Assembly: GCF_019355935.1 (NCBI RefSeq)
Contig: NZ_CP079925.1
Coordinates: forward strand, 2,294,001-2,358,000
From: Comamonas sp. Y33R10-2
GTDB lineage: Bacteria > Pseudomonadota > Gammaproteobacteria > Burkholderiales > Burkholderiaceae_C
Reading direction: 5' to 3'
Length of the DNA stretch: 64,000 nucleotides
Below the pieces are notes generated by a model. It was not told where the DNA came from and did no database searches. It worked only from the letters and a program-made list of their open reading frames with translations. This document shows, one piece after another, positions 24,295-33,197 of the stretch. Made by a program: the position numbers and the translations under genes. Position 1 is the first letter of the stretch. Each line of letters opens with the position of its first letter.

Positions 24295-25404
24295 ATGGCA
24301 ACCACGAAGGACTACCGCCTCGGTGAATTTACCTACCCACGTGGCTGGTTCATGATTTCTGATGCCAAGGCGCTCAACACCCACAAACCTGTGGCTGTGC
24401 GCTTTTTTGGCCAAGATTTCGCGCTGTACCGCGGTCGCGAAAGCGGCAAGGTCATTCTTCTGGATGCCTACTGCCCCCACATGAAGACCCATCTGGCTGC
24501 GCCCAACACCACAAGCTACGTGGTGATCGATGGCGGTGGCAGCAACGTTGAAGATGATGGCATTCGCTGCCCTTACCACGGCTGGCGCTTTGGCGCGGAC
24601 GGCAAGTGCAACGACATCCCCTATCACGACGGTGCCATCCCAGCGGCTGCGGCCGTCAAGAGCTGGACCGTGGTCGAACAATACGGCGCGATCTGGGCTT
24701 GGTTTGACCCCGAAGGTGGCGCCCCCGATTACGACCTGCCCGTGTTTGGTGACTGGTTCGATGAAACCTATACCAACGGCGACTGGGACTATCTGGGCGA
24801 GCTGAACCAGCACCCTATGGAAGTCGTGGACAACATTGCCGACTACGGTCACCTGAGCCCCATTCACGGCTCTACCGTGGAACGCTTTGAAAACGAATTC
24901 AAGGGCCACAACGCCATTCAGCGCCAGTGTGGCGGCCACCGCACACTGGTGGGCGAAGGCGGCGCCAGCGACATGCTGCACACCGACACTTGGTACCACG
25001 GCCCAGCCATTTTGGTCTCCAAGGTCAGCGGCATGTTCAATTCGTTCATGATGATCATGCACACCCCCATCGAGGACGGCAAGATCAAGGTCTGGCACAA
25101 CCTGCTGGTCAAGACCATGCATGGCGGCCTGCCTGGTAAAGCGGACGTGGTTGCTGCCAAGCAGTTCCAAGAAGCCAGCCGTATGGCCTTTGCACAAGAC
25201 TTTGAAGTCTGGTCGCAAAAAGCACCTTGCCTGAACCCGCTGTTCATCCCTAGCGACGGCGCCTTCCTCAAGGCCCGTATCTGGTACAAGCAGTTCTACA
25301 ACCCGCGCGCCAAGGCTGCAGAGTATCTGGACCAGTGCGAAGGCAAGTACATCCCTCGCGGTATGGTTGCCTACACTCCAGACACTGAAGAAGCCGCTGC
25401 CTGA
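24295..25404 (+). CDS. Rieske non-heme iron oxygenase (KshA-like superfamily)
   Basis: This 369-residue oxygenase alpha subunit has the Rieske ligands Cys60, His62, Cys92 and His95. The gap between the two halves is 29 residues instead of the usual 15-17, because of the insertion around TSYVVIDGGGSNVEDDG. The catalytic iron site is Asp183, His186 and His191 (DYGHLSPIH). The family includes 3-ketosteroid 9alpha-hydroxylase and cholesterol 7-desaturase, and hydroxylation of a steroid is a reasonable guess. No ferredoxin reductase lies nearby, so electrons must come from elsewhere. GGAG nine bases before the ATG fixes the start. Confidence 0.87.
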   Translation: MATTKDYRLGEFTYPRGWFMISDAKALNTHKPVAVRFFGQDFALYRGRESGKVILLDAYCPHMKTHLAAPNTTSYVVIDGGGSNVEDDGIRCPYHGWRFGADGKCNDIPYHDGAIPAAAAVKSWTVVEQYGAIWAWFDPEGGAPDYDLPVFGDWFDETYTNGDWDYLGELNQHPMEVVDNIADYGHLSPIHGSTVERFENEFKGHNAIQRQCGGHRTLVGEGGASDMLHTDTWYHGPAILVSKVSGMFNSFMMIMHTPIEDGKIKVWHNLLVKTMHGGLPGKADVVAAKQFQEASRMAFAQDFEVWSQKAPCLNPLFIPSDGAFLKARIWYKQFYNPRAKAAEYLDQCEGKYIPRGMVAYTPDTEEAAA

Positions 25405-25438
25405 TCGCAGAGTCATTCCAAGGTAAAAAGCCCATTTA

Positions 25439-25470
25439 AAAGGCCCATGCAAATTGCATGGGCCTTTTTT
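25439..25470. terminator. Bidirectional terminator
   Basis: A 12-bp perfect stem (25439-25450 with 25456-25467) with a five-base loop is flanked by A and T runs. It lies between the convergent Rieske and EthD-type genes. Confidence 0.88.
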
Positions 25471-25492
25471 CCTCAATGACTAAGAGAAGACC

Positions 25493-26230
25493 TCAGGGTC
25501 TGGCGTGTGTCACTTCTGTCAATATGAACTGATGCACGCCCCAACCAAACTCACCAGACTGCGCAGCCGCTGAAACATCAAGGTTATGCGCTGCACTAAG
25601 AGCCAACTCCACCGAGTCAAACCACCACTCGACGATATAGCGGTAGCCATAGCCGGCTGGCGCTTTCTCATCAAGCGTGTTGCAGACAATCCGGCTGGCC
25701 TGATTGAGCCCACCACTTTTCCACTTCGGCGGGCACTGCTCAAAACTCATTGGAGCGCCTTGCCACTCATCGCTGCGCTGTAAAAAACCAATCAACATGA
25801 CTTGCTCTTTTTGCGGCAGCGCAGCAGCCGATGCACCAGCAGCCAAACTGTCATACAGCACCTGCTGGCGGCACAGCACCGAGAAGTTGCGCACATAGTC
25901 AGCAAACACACGCGGCTCGTCGGGGCGCATGATGGCCAGCGTTTCCGGGTCGTCCCAGATAGCGGCACCGGCCTCTCTCTCTGCCAGCACCATCAGATTG
26001 ACGCCGTCATAGTCGCTACTGAGTGCCAATGCATTCGCTTGCAACTGGCGCGAGCACTGAGCCACCGCCTTGACGCGCTGGCCCACGCTCTTGCATTGCC
26101 GACCCAGCGCTGAATGCTCGCGCCAAGCCTGCGGGAAGTCTGCGGCCGCCAGCGCCGGGTTGCGCCGGGCCAGATAAATCATCTTCCACACCGTGGGTTG
26201 GTTTTCTTCTTGCATCATTTTTTCAACCAT
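25493..26230 (-). CDS. EthD-domain-like protein
   Basis: This is a protein of about 245 residues with two similar halves. An N-terminal segment (KMIYLARRNPALAAADFPQA followed by WREHS) has the look of an EthD/dimeric ferredoxin-like barrel. The second half ends with RYIVEWWFDSVELALSAAHN, which resembles another such domain. EthD proteins often sit beside oxygenases, and their roles are poorly defined. The start is uncertain: Met codons at 26230, 26218 and 26215 all lie just after the MFS stop. It is the last gene of the flavin monooxygenase-MFS-EthD set. Confidence 0.6.
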   Translation of the reverse strand: MVEKMMQEENQPTVWKMIYLARRNPALAAADFPQAWREHSALGRQCKSVGQRVKAVAQCSRQLQANALALSSDYDGVNLMVLAEREAGAAIWDDPETLAIMRPDEPRVFADYVRNFSVLCRQQVLYDSLAAGASAAALPQKEQVMLIGFLQRSDEWQGAPMSFEQCPPKWKSGGLNQASRIVCNTLDEKAPAGYGYRYIVEWWFDSVELALSAAHNLDVSAAAQSGEFGWGVHQFILTEVTHARP

Positions 26231-26231
26231 T

Positions 26232-27545
26232 TCAGGCAGGTACAGCCGCTGAAGAATGCGCCTGACGATAAGCCTTGGGGTAGTGCGCCAGCGCCTGCGC
26301 AAAAGCCCACAGCCCCGGCAACAGCATGCACATCATCACCACCATTGCATAGCGCAAGCCCTGACCTTGCCAGACCGTATTGAGCACATCGCTGAGCCAG
26401 CCCGCAGCAATCGGCCCCACACCATTGCCCAGCAAAGCACCCGCCATCAGCACCATGGCACTGGCCGTGGCACGGCGCTGTGCAGGCACCACCAAGCTCA
26501 GCGCGGCATAGGTTGCAGGTGCCCACCAAGCCGTAAAAAATGAGTAAATCAACATGCAGGCTAAAGAGAGCGAAAACAATTCATCGCTCACCAGCAGGTA
26601 AGCCAGCCCAAAAAGCGCAGCCAAGCCCACGCCGATGACGGGAATGCGAATCTGCCAGCGCACATCGCCTCGGGCCAATCTGTCCGTCAGCCAGCCCGAA
26701 AAAAGACTGCCCGCCACCGACAAAAATGCAGCCACAGCAGAGATACCACCCGCCTGCTTGAGACTCAAGTCAAAGCGCCGCGCCAGCAGCGCCACATTCC
26801 ACGAACCTATCGACAAGCCTGCTATCAAAGCGCAAGCAGCACCCATAATCAGAAAGCGCGTTACAGGCTCATTCCATATTAATTTCACGGCAGATTGCGC
26901 TGGTTTGGCAACTGCGCTCGCATGGCTGGCAACCGCCTGAGTCATAGCGGCCTGAGTCAGTGCTCGCACAGGTTCTTGCACCGTCAAGCGCAAGATCAGC
27001 GACAGCAGCACAATCGCCACACCGATGATGACCATCGTCACCCGCCAGCCCCACCACTGCGCAAACAGCGGCCCCAGCAGCAGCGCCAGCAATGCCCCGA
27101 CAGCTCCGCCAACGCCAAACACACTCATGGCGCGCGAGCGCTCCGTCGGCGCATACAGATCGGCAAGAATAGACATGGATGCCGCCCCACCTCCCGCATC
27201 GCCCAGCGCAGCGCCTGCACGAGAAGCCGCCAAGCCCCCTGCCCCAGTCGCCAGCGCTCCCAAGGCTGCAATACAGCCGCCAATGCCTCGGCACCAGGCA
27301 ATCAGGCCACGACGCTCGCGTCGGTCAGCTAGGCGCCCCAGAGGAATGCCCAGCGCGCCAAAGGTCAGCGCAAAGCCAAGGCCGGTAATCAGGCCAATCT
27401 GCAGATCTGAAAAGCCAAACTCCTGTTTGATAGGCTGCAACAGCACCGCCAGAATCTGCCGGTCCATGAACGTCATGGCAGACAGGGCCGTCAGCAATGC
27501 CAGCACATACACTCTCGATTTGTTTTGATGATTTTTTTCTGTCAT
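26232..27545 (-). CDS. Spinster-like MFS transporter (copy 2)
   Basis: This 437-residue, twelve-helix transporter has FMDRQILAVLLQPIKQEFG and the A-motif LGIPLGRLADRRERRG, so it belongs to the same branch as copies 1 and 3. The reading frame extends 73 codons further upstream into the flavin monooxygenase gene, but the Met at 27545 begins the usual short polar N-terminus. It sits between the monooxygenase and EthD-type genes in one operon, which suggests uptake or export of the monooxygenase substrate. Confidence 0.85.
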   Translation of the reverse strand: MTEKNHQNKSRVYVLALLTALSAMTFMDRQILAVLLQPIKQEFGFSDLQIGLITGLGFALTFGALGIPLGRLADRRERRGLIAWCRGIGGCIAALGALATGAGGLAASRAGAALGDAGGGAASMSILADLYAPTERSRAMSVFGVGGAVGALLALLLGPLFAQWWGWRVTMVIIGVAIVLLSLILRLTVQEPVRALTQAAMTQAVASHASAVAKPAQSAVKLIWNEPVTRFLIMGAACALIAGLSIGSWNVALLARRFDLSLKQAGGISAVAAFLSVAGSLFSGWLTDRLARGDVRWQIRIPVIGVGLAALFGLAYLLVSDELFSLSLACMLIYSFFTAWWAPATYAALSLVVPAQRRATASAMVLMAGALLGNGVGPIAAGWLSDVLNTVWQGQGLRYAMVVMMCMLLPGLWAFAQALAHYPKAYRQAHSSAAVPA

Positions 27546-27588
27546 TGTTTTCTTGCTTGTGCATTGCTCAACGCCTGAGCAGATTTCG

Positions 27589-29025
27589 CTAAGCCGCTTT
27601 TTTCTGAAGTCGCAGGCACTGCTCCCACTGCGCAAAAAGATCGTGGCTGTACTCTTCACAATCGATCTGGATGGTGTGACTTTCCGAACGTGTAAAGCCG
27701 GACTTCGCCGCTTCATAGGCCTGGTGCATTTCGCGTTCCATGGTCTCAGGATTCGGCAACGCAATTCGCCCCAAAATGGCGTCGGCTAAAAAGCTGGACT
27801 GCAGCTCAGCCACAGGCATCATGGAGCACTTGGGTTGCACCAAGCCCACGAAGTAAAGCCCCTGATGCTGTGGCAACACCATGCGCTGCCACAGCGCTAT
27901 ATCGTTGTTCGGGGCACTGATGAAATTCGCATCGAAAAACGGAAACGTGATGCGATAGCCACTGCAGTGCACCAGCACATCGACACGCTCTTGACTGCCA
28001 TCCTCAAAGACCACCGTGTCGCCGCGCAACTCGGTGATATTGCCTTTGGGAACAATATCGCCATGAATCAGACGCGAGTGAATGTCCTGAGAAATCGTGC
28101 CATGGCGATAGGAGTACGGCTCTACCGGTTGCTTGAGCCCAACGCGTGAAGGATCTCCTGCCACGCTGCGAATCAAATGCTCGGCAATCAGGTTGTATGC
28201 CTTGGTGCGCAAGGCACGCGGCACATAGCGCCGGCGCAATTTCTCCATCAACCCGGGGCGCGTCATGGGGTGACGGACTTTGCTGTCTTGTGCAATATTG
28301 CCCAGCACCTTGGGCGCAATCCAGACACCGGAGCGCTGCGACAAAATGACTTTGACCGGACCCGTCACCTGGTCGGCTGGCGTGGACATATCCATGCGCA
28401 GCGCCTGACCCAGCTCACTGGCAATGTCCATGGCAGAGTTGCCTGCGCCGATCACCACCACGCGCTTGCCGGCCATATTCACGGGCGACTTGATATCCAC
28501 ATAGTGATGGGCGTGGAATTGCTGGCCATTGAAATGCCCCGGAAACTTCACCATGCGAGGATTCCAGTGGTGGCCATTAGCAATCACCACATGCTCAAAC
28601 TCCTGCACCTCAACCTGCCCGTCCGGCTGGCAGATCTTCATCAGCCACTGCCCCTGAGATACCTTGCTGATGTGAAGCACTTCAGTGTTGAAGCGAATCA
28701 GCGCACGCACATTGAATGCCTCTGCATAGGACTCAAAGTATTCAATGATCTCTGTGTGGCTCGGGTACTCGGCAATATGTGCAGGCATCGGGAAGTCCGA
28801 CAGCTGCATCATCCGTTTGCTGGTGTTGATATGCAATGAGCGGTAGATGGAACTCATGCCGTTGTCGTTGCCAAAGCGCCAGAGTCCTCCCAACTGACTG
28901 CCTTTTTCGAACACCACGACATCAAGCCCTTGCTGGCTCAGCACCTTGGCGCAGACCACCCCGCTGGTACCGGCCCCCACGATGGCCACGCACGGTTTTT
29001 TCTCTGTAGTTGAAGCATTTCTCAT
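27589..29025 (-). CDS. Flavin-containing monooxygenase
   Basis: This protein of about 478 residues is a class B flavoprotein monooxygenase. It has an FAD Rossmann motif GAGTSGVVCAKVL near the N-terminus, the FMO fingerprint FNGQQFHAHHY (F-x-G-x3-H-x3-Y) and a second, NADPH-binding Rossmann motif GAGNSAMDIA. Such enzymes oxygenate N or S atoms, or insert oxygen by Baeyer-Villiger reaction; the fingerprint favours the FMO type. A TTG start at 29079 is possible, but the ATG at 29025 with AAGGA upstream is preferred. It heads the operon with MFS copy 2 and the EthD-like gene. Confidence 0.87.
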   Translation of the reverse strand: MRNASTTEKKPCVAIVGAGTSGVVCAKVLSQQGLDVVVFEKGSQLGGLWRFGNDNGMSSIYRSLHINTSKRMMQLSDFPMPAHIAEYPSHTEIIEYFESYAEAFNVRALIRFNTEVLHISKVSQGQWLMKICQPDGQVEVQEFEHVVIANGHHWNPRMVKFPGHFNGQQFHAHHYVDIKSPVNMAGKRVVVIGAGNSAMDIASELGQALRMDMSTPADQVTGPVKVILSQRSGVWIAPKVLGNIAQDSKVRHPMTRPGLMEKLRRRYVPRALRTKAYNLIAEHLIRSVAGDPSRVGLKQPVEPYSYRHGTISQDIHSRLIHGDIVPKGNITELRGDTVVFEDGSQERVDVLVHCSGYRITFPFFDANFISAPNNDIALWQRMVLPQHQGLYFVGLVQPKCSMMPVAELQSSFLADAILGRIALPNPETMEREMHQAYEAAKSGFTRSESHTIQIDCEEYSHDLFAQWEQCLRLQKKAA

Positions 29026-29281
29026 AGACACGCCGTCGTCCTTTTCAATGACGTCTGGATGAAGCCCTGTACCTGTCAAAGCAGGCTTGTACCGCAGGGT
29101 GAGAGTGTGGCCACCTCCTTGTCTCCATCAATGAAGCAGCCTTACGCATCGTGGTTGCCTGCCCCTTGCACCACATCGTCTTAATGGACGACTCACTGAC
29201 CCTATATGCCCAAGTGCCTCACCCCTTCCTAATGTCACAAGACTGCACCAGCAGCCCCCGAAAAACATGAGGAGACAGAAC

Positions 29282-30997
29282 ATGCCGCACTTTGAAGTAC
29301 TCATACGCCATGGCAGCGTGGTCGATGGAACCGGCCAAGCGCCCTACTGCGCAGACATTGCCATCAACAATGGCCGCATCGCAGCCATAGGCAGCCACCT
29401 GACAGGCACGGCAAGCACTGAAATTGACGCCACAGGCCTGCTTGTAACCCCCGGGTTTGTGGATGTGCACACGCACTTTGATGGGCAAGCCACCTGGGAT
29501 GAGCGCCTGTGGCCCACCTCTCAGCAAGGCGTAACTACGGCAGTCATGGGTAATTGCGGCGTGGGCTTTGCCCCCTGCCGCCCCGAAGACCGCAACACAT
29601 TGATTGCACTGATGGAAGGAGTGGAGGACATTCCCGACACAGCCTTGCATGAAGGGCTGCCGTGGACATGGGAAAGTTTTCCGCAATACCTGCAAGCGCT
29701 GGATCAGCGCTGCTATGACATCGATATTGCGGCCCTGCTGCCCCACGGCCCCTTGCGTGTCTATGCCATGGGGAAACGCGCCGTGCGCCGTGAACAGGCG
29801 ACGGCCGCGGACCTGCAAGCCATGCAACAACTGGTGCGGCAGGGCCTGGCCGCTGGAGCGGTGGGGCTTTCCACCTCACGCACCATGGCGCACCGCTCCA
29901 AATCGGGTGATTTCACACCCATGTACCAGGCCGCCAGCGAGGAATTGCTGCAACTGGGCCTCTCGCTCAAGGATCATCCCAACAGCGTGTTTCAGATGAT
30001 TTCGGACTTCGACAATACCGAAGAAGAATTCAGCATCCTGACCCGCGTCAGCCAGGCTACGGGATGTGCCAGCACCCTCAGCGTCATTCAGTACCCCCAC
30101 AAACCCCAGCTTCACCGAACCTTGTTGCAGCACATTGCCAAGGCTAATGCGGATGGGCAACGCATCACCGGCCAGGTGCTGAACCGGCCCGTGGGTGTGC
30201 TCATGGGCTTTGAGTGCAGCCTCAACCCCTTCTCCTGCAAGCCCAGCTATGAGGCTCTGGCCACCTTGCCACCCACAGAACGCATCAAAACGCTGGCAGA
30301 ACCAGCCACCCGGCACGCCATCCTCACCGAGCCCGATCGCAACCCTCACCTGTTCATGGAGTACTTTGGCCACAACTACGCCGGCATGTACCCTTGGCGC
30401 GAGTCAGAGCCCAACTATCTGCCCGGACCAGAATCATCGGTGCAGGCCCTGGCGGATGCTGCTAATGTTTCGCCCCTCGAATGGATGTACGACTTCATGC
30501 TCGGCCAGCATGGACAAGCGTTGGTGTACCTGCCCATGGCCAACTACATCGGCAACGATTGCGGGGCACTGCATGAGTTGCTCAAGCACCCCCATACGGT
30601 TCCGGCACTCGGCGATGGTGGCGCCCATGTGGGCACCATCTGCGACGGTAGCGCCACCACCTTTTTGCTGACGGAATGGGTTCGCAATCGCGGTCTGTTC
30701 AAAATCGAGGAAGCTATTCAGCTGCTCACCCAGCGCCCTGCCGCGCTCTACGGCTTTGCCGACCGGGGCACGCTGGAGCTTGGCAAGCTGGCAGATATCA
30801 ACATCATTGATCTGCAGGCACTCAAAATCCTGCCACCTCAAATCGTCAGAGACCTGCCTGCCGGTGGCAAGCGCTTTCTGCAAGGTGCCGAAGGCTATCG
30901 TTTTACCCTCAAGTCCGGCGAAATTACATATCGGGACGGTGTGGCAACCCATGCCTTGCCTGGCAAACTGGTACGCCGCAGCGATCTGACCGTCTAG
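29282..30997 (+). CDS. D-aminoacylase/N-acyl-amino-acid amidohydrolase family
   Basis: This 571-residue metal-dependent amidohydrolase is of the D-aminoacylase group. It has the N-terminal metal motif VDVHTHFDGQATWD, the metal-binding Cys in GNCGVGFAPCRP and the late DGGAHVGTICDGS with the catalytic Asp. Known members remove acyl groups from D-amino acids. The start at 29282 (GAGGAG eight bases upstream) is preferred over 29267. It is divergent from the flavin monooxygenase gene. In a steroid island it might release an amino acid from a conjugate, but this is a guess. Confidence 0.82.
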   Translation: MPHFEVLIRHGSVVDGTGQAPYCADIAINNGRIAAIGSHLTGTASTEIDATGLLVTPGFVDVHTHFDGQATWDERLWPTSQQGVTTAVMGNCGVGFAPCRPEDRNTLIALMEGVEDIPDTALHEGLPWTWESFPQYLQALDQRCYDIDIAALLPHGPLRVYAMGKRAVRREQATAADLQAMQQLVRQGLAAGAVGLSTSRTMAHRSKSGDFTPMYQAASEELLQLGLSLKDHPNSVFQMISDFDNTEEEFSILTRVSQATGCASTLSVIQYPHKPQLHRTLLQHIAKANADGQRITGQVLNRPVGVLMGFECSLNPFSCKPSYEALATLPPTERIKTLAEPATRHAILTEPDRNPHLFMEYFGHNYAGMYPWRESEPNYLPGPESSVQALADAANVSPLEWMYDFMLGQHGQALVYLPMANYIGNDCGALHELLKHPHTVPALGDGGAHVGTICDGSATTFLLTEWVRNRGLFKIEEAIQLLTQRPAALYGFADRGTLELGKLADINIIDLQALKILPPQIVRDLPAGGKRFLQGAEGYRFTLKSGEITYRDGVATHALPGKLVRRSDLTV

Positions 30998-31014
30998 AAG
31001 GCCATGTTTTGAAC

Positions 31015-31039
31015 AACGGCCCCGAGTGGGCCGTTTTTT
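31015..31039 (+). terminator. Terminator after the D-aminoacylase-like gene
   Basis: An 8-bp stem (31015-31022 with 31028-31035), a five-base loop and six T's in a row. Confidence 0.85.
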
Positions 31040-31044
31040 CATAC

Positions 31045-31077
<33 letters not shown>

Positions 31078-31241
31078 AATTAAGTGGCCTGGGAAAATTC
31101 ACAGCCACGATTTTCACATTCACTCACGTATGCCCCTTATCTAGCTTCAGGCCTGCTGGCTGCGGACTGGTTGCTGTGGCACGCCGTCCCGCGGCAATGG
31201 CAAGAGCATGGCGTGCTATGCAAAGCACCCCATTAAAAAAG

Positions 31242-31261
31242 AAGGAGGCCGGAGCCTCCTT
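31242..31261 (-). terminator. Terminator after the acyl-CoA synthetase gene
   Basis: An 8-bp perfect stem (31242-31249 with 31254-31261), a CGGA loop, and a T-rich run on the minus-strand exit side. Confidence 0.75.
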
Positions 31262-31329
31262 TAAATCCCGTCGTCAGGCGCGACGAACAGGGTATCTCTC
31301 TACTGTTTGGAACGGTTCTTCTTGCGGGC

Positions 31330-32955
31330 TCAGACCACTACGGCGCTCAGCGGCTCATGCTCTGCCGCATAAGCCTTGGCCCAGCGGTAATCTGCCTTCC
31401 CTGCAGGGCTGCGTTTGACCTCAGCGGCCACATAGACGGCACGCGGTACTTTGTAGCCCGACAAATTGGCGCGGCACACCTGCTCAAACTCCTGAAGATC
31501 AAATTCTTGACCAGGTTGCACTTGCACCACCGCAGCCACCTTGCTGCCCCAGCGCTCATCAGGTATGCCCACCACCATCACGTCCTGCACAGCCTTGCAG
31601 CGGCGAGCAGCTTCCTCGACCTCTTCTGGGTAGACTTTTTCCCCACCCGTGTTGATGCACTGCGAACCACGGCCGAGCACGACATAGTCCCCCGCTGCAT
31701 CGATGCGTGCACGGTCTCCCGTCAGCACCCAGCGGCTGCCGTCGATGGACACAAAAGTCTCAGCGGTCTTTTTGGGGTCGCCGTAGTAGCCCAGTGGCGT
31801 GTGGCCACGGCGCGCAAGAATGCCTTCGTCTCCAGGCTGAGTGAGAATCCGCAGGTCTTCAGAAATCACACTCAAATCCGGACGTGGGACGATGCGCATC
31901 AAGCCTTCGCCCTCGGGTGTTTTCTCACCGCCACCCAGCACGCCAGACTCAGAACTGGCCATGCCGTTGTTGAGCATCAGATGCGGCACCTGCACCAGCA
32001 AACGCTCCTGCAGATGGCGCGAGAACACCGCACCGCCATTGCCAAAAATCATCAGCGACTTCAGCGGCCATCTGCCGGGGTTGCTCTCCAGCGTCTGGAC
32101 AATGGGCTGCGCCATCGCATCGCCCACCACGGCCATCACGTTGATGTTGTGACGCTCGATCAAATCCAGCATATGAGCCGGATCAAAACTCTTGCGGTCA
32201 TTCACATACACAGGATGGCCTGAGAACAAGCTGATCAACGTGGACCACATGGCCGCACCATGCATCAGCGGCGCCGCGGCCAAGTAAGCAAGAGCCGGGC
32301 TATTGGGCACCAGTTGCAACAAATCTTCTGGTGCATCAATGGGCGGGCGACGGAAGTAATAACCACCACCGCCCAGCGCCCCCATGAACAGCGCCTTGTG
32401 CGGCCACATCACTCCCTTGGGTAGACCCGTTGTTCCACCCGTGCAAAGCATGAAGATATCTTCATCGCTGCGGTCCGTGTCGCTCAGTTCTGCATCGCCT
32501 TCAGCCAGCACTTGCTCATAGCTTTTCACCAATTTTGGCAAGCCATCACGAGCCTCGCCCACCCGCAGCGCCAGCCGCATTGTGGGCACCTGTGGAATTA
32601 CTTCTAGCACCATCGCATCAAAGTCTGCGCCATAGACCAAAGCGCGCAGGTCAAGGCTGTTGAAAAGACTTTGCAGCTCATCGGTCACATAGCGGTAATT
32701 CACGTTCACGGCAATCGCACCAATTTTGCTGCAAGCAAAAAATGCCTCCAGGTATTGCGCACAGTTGTAGAGCTGAATGCCAACGTTATCGCCACGGCCA
32801 ATACCGCGCGCACGCAGAGCGTTGCCCAGCTTGTTCGCCCGATCGTTGAGCTGCCTGAATGTGAGCTTGTGATCGCCACATCCAAAGGCAATGCGCTCAG
32901 GCACGGCCTGCACCACCAGCTCAAAAATATCTGCCAGATTGAAAGTCCGTTTCAT
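31330..32955 (-). CDS. FadD19-like acyl-CoA synthetase
   Basis: This 541-residue AMP-forming acyl-CoA ligase activates a carboxylate to its CoA thioester. It has the P-loop LCTGGTTGLPKGVMWPHKAL, the ATP-binding INTGGEKVYPEEVEEA and the C-terminal catalytic Lys in VKRSPAGKADYRWAK. The last segment and the GVMW motif closely follow mycobacterial FadD19/FadD17, which activate steroid side-chain acids, so a steroid side-chain substrate is likely. It is separated by 242 bases from the MFS gene upstream and so may have its own promoter. Confidence 0.86.
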   Translation of the reverse strand: MKRTFNLADIFELVVQAVPERIAFGCGDHKLTFRQLNDRANKLGNALRARGIGRGDNVGIQLYNCAQYLEAFFACSKIGAIAVNVNYRYVTDELQSLFNSLDLRALVYGADFDAMVLEVIPQVPTMRLALRVGEARDGLPKLVKSYEQVLAEGDAELSDTDRSDEDIFMLCTGGTTGLPKGVMWPHKALFMGALGGGGYYFRRPPIDAPEDLLQLVPNSPALAYLAAAPLMHGAAMWSTLISLFSGHPVYVNDRKSFDPAHMLDLIERHNINVMAVVGDAMAQPIVQTLESNPGRWPLKSLMIFGNGGAVFSRHLQERLLVQVPHLMLNNGMASSESGVLGGGEKTPEGEGLMRIVPRPDLSVISEDLRILTQPGDEGILARRGHTPLGYYGDPKKTAETFVSIDGSRWVLTGDRARIDAAGDYVVLGRGSQCINTGGEKVYPEEVEEAARRCKAVQDVMVVGIPDERWGSKVAAVVQVQPGQEFDLQEFEQVCRANLSGYKVPRAVYVAAEVKRSPAGKADYRWAKAYAAEHEPLSAVVV

Positions 32956-33197
32956 GTCTTTGTCTCCGTCTTTCTTATTGTTTCAAATCCGATGTGTAGC
33001 GGCATGCCCGGCGACTGCGCCATCGTCTAGCGGGCACCGACTGTATTCATCGTCCACTTGAACTGAGGACAGACCCTGAGAGCAAAAACCCAAACTTGCG
33101 GGCGCTGATATTGGCCGATAAGCGAGTGTTGCCCTGCAGAATCTTTCCTTGGTTGCAAGCCGCACCTTCATGCGTCAAATAACGCTCAAGTGCTTTA

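Noticed and set aside
24199..25476. 425-codon minus-strand frame opposite the Rieske gene
   Set aside because: The plus-strand frame has complete Rieske and iron motifs and a ribosome-binding site; the antisense frame has none.
29026..29079. TTG-initiated 18-residue extension of the flavin monooxygenase
   Set aside because: No ribosome-binding site precedes the TTG, while AAGGA precedes the ATG at 29025.
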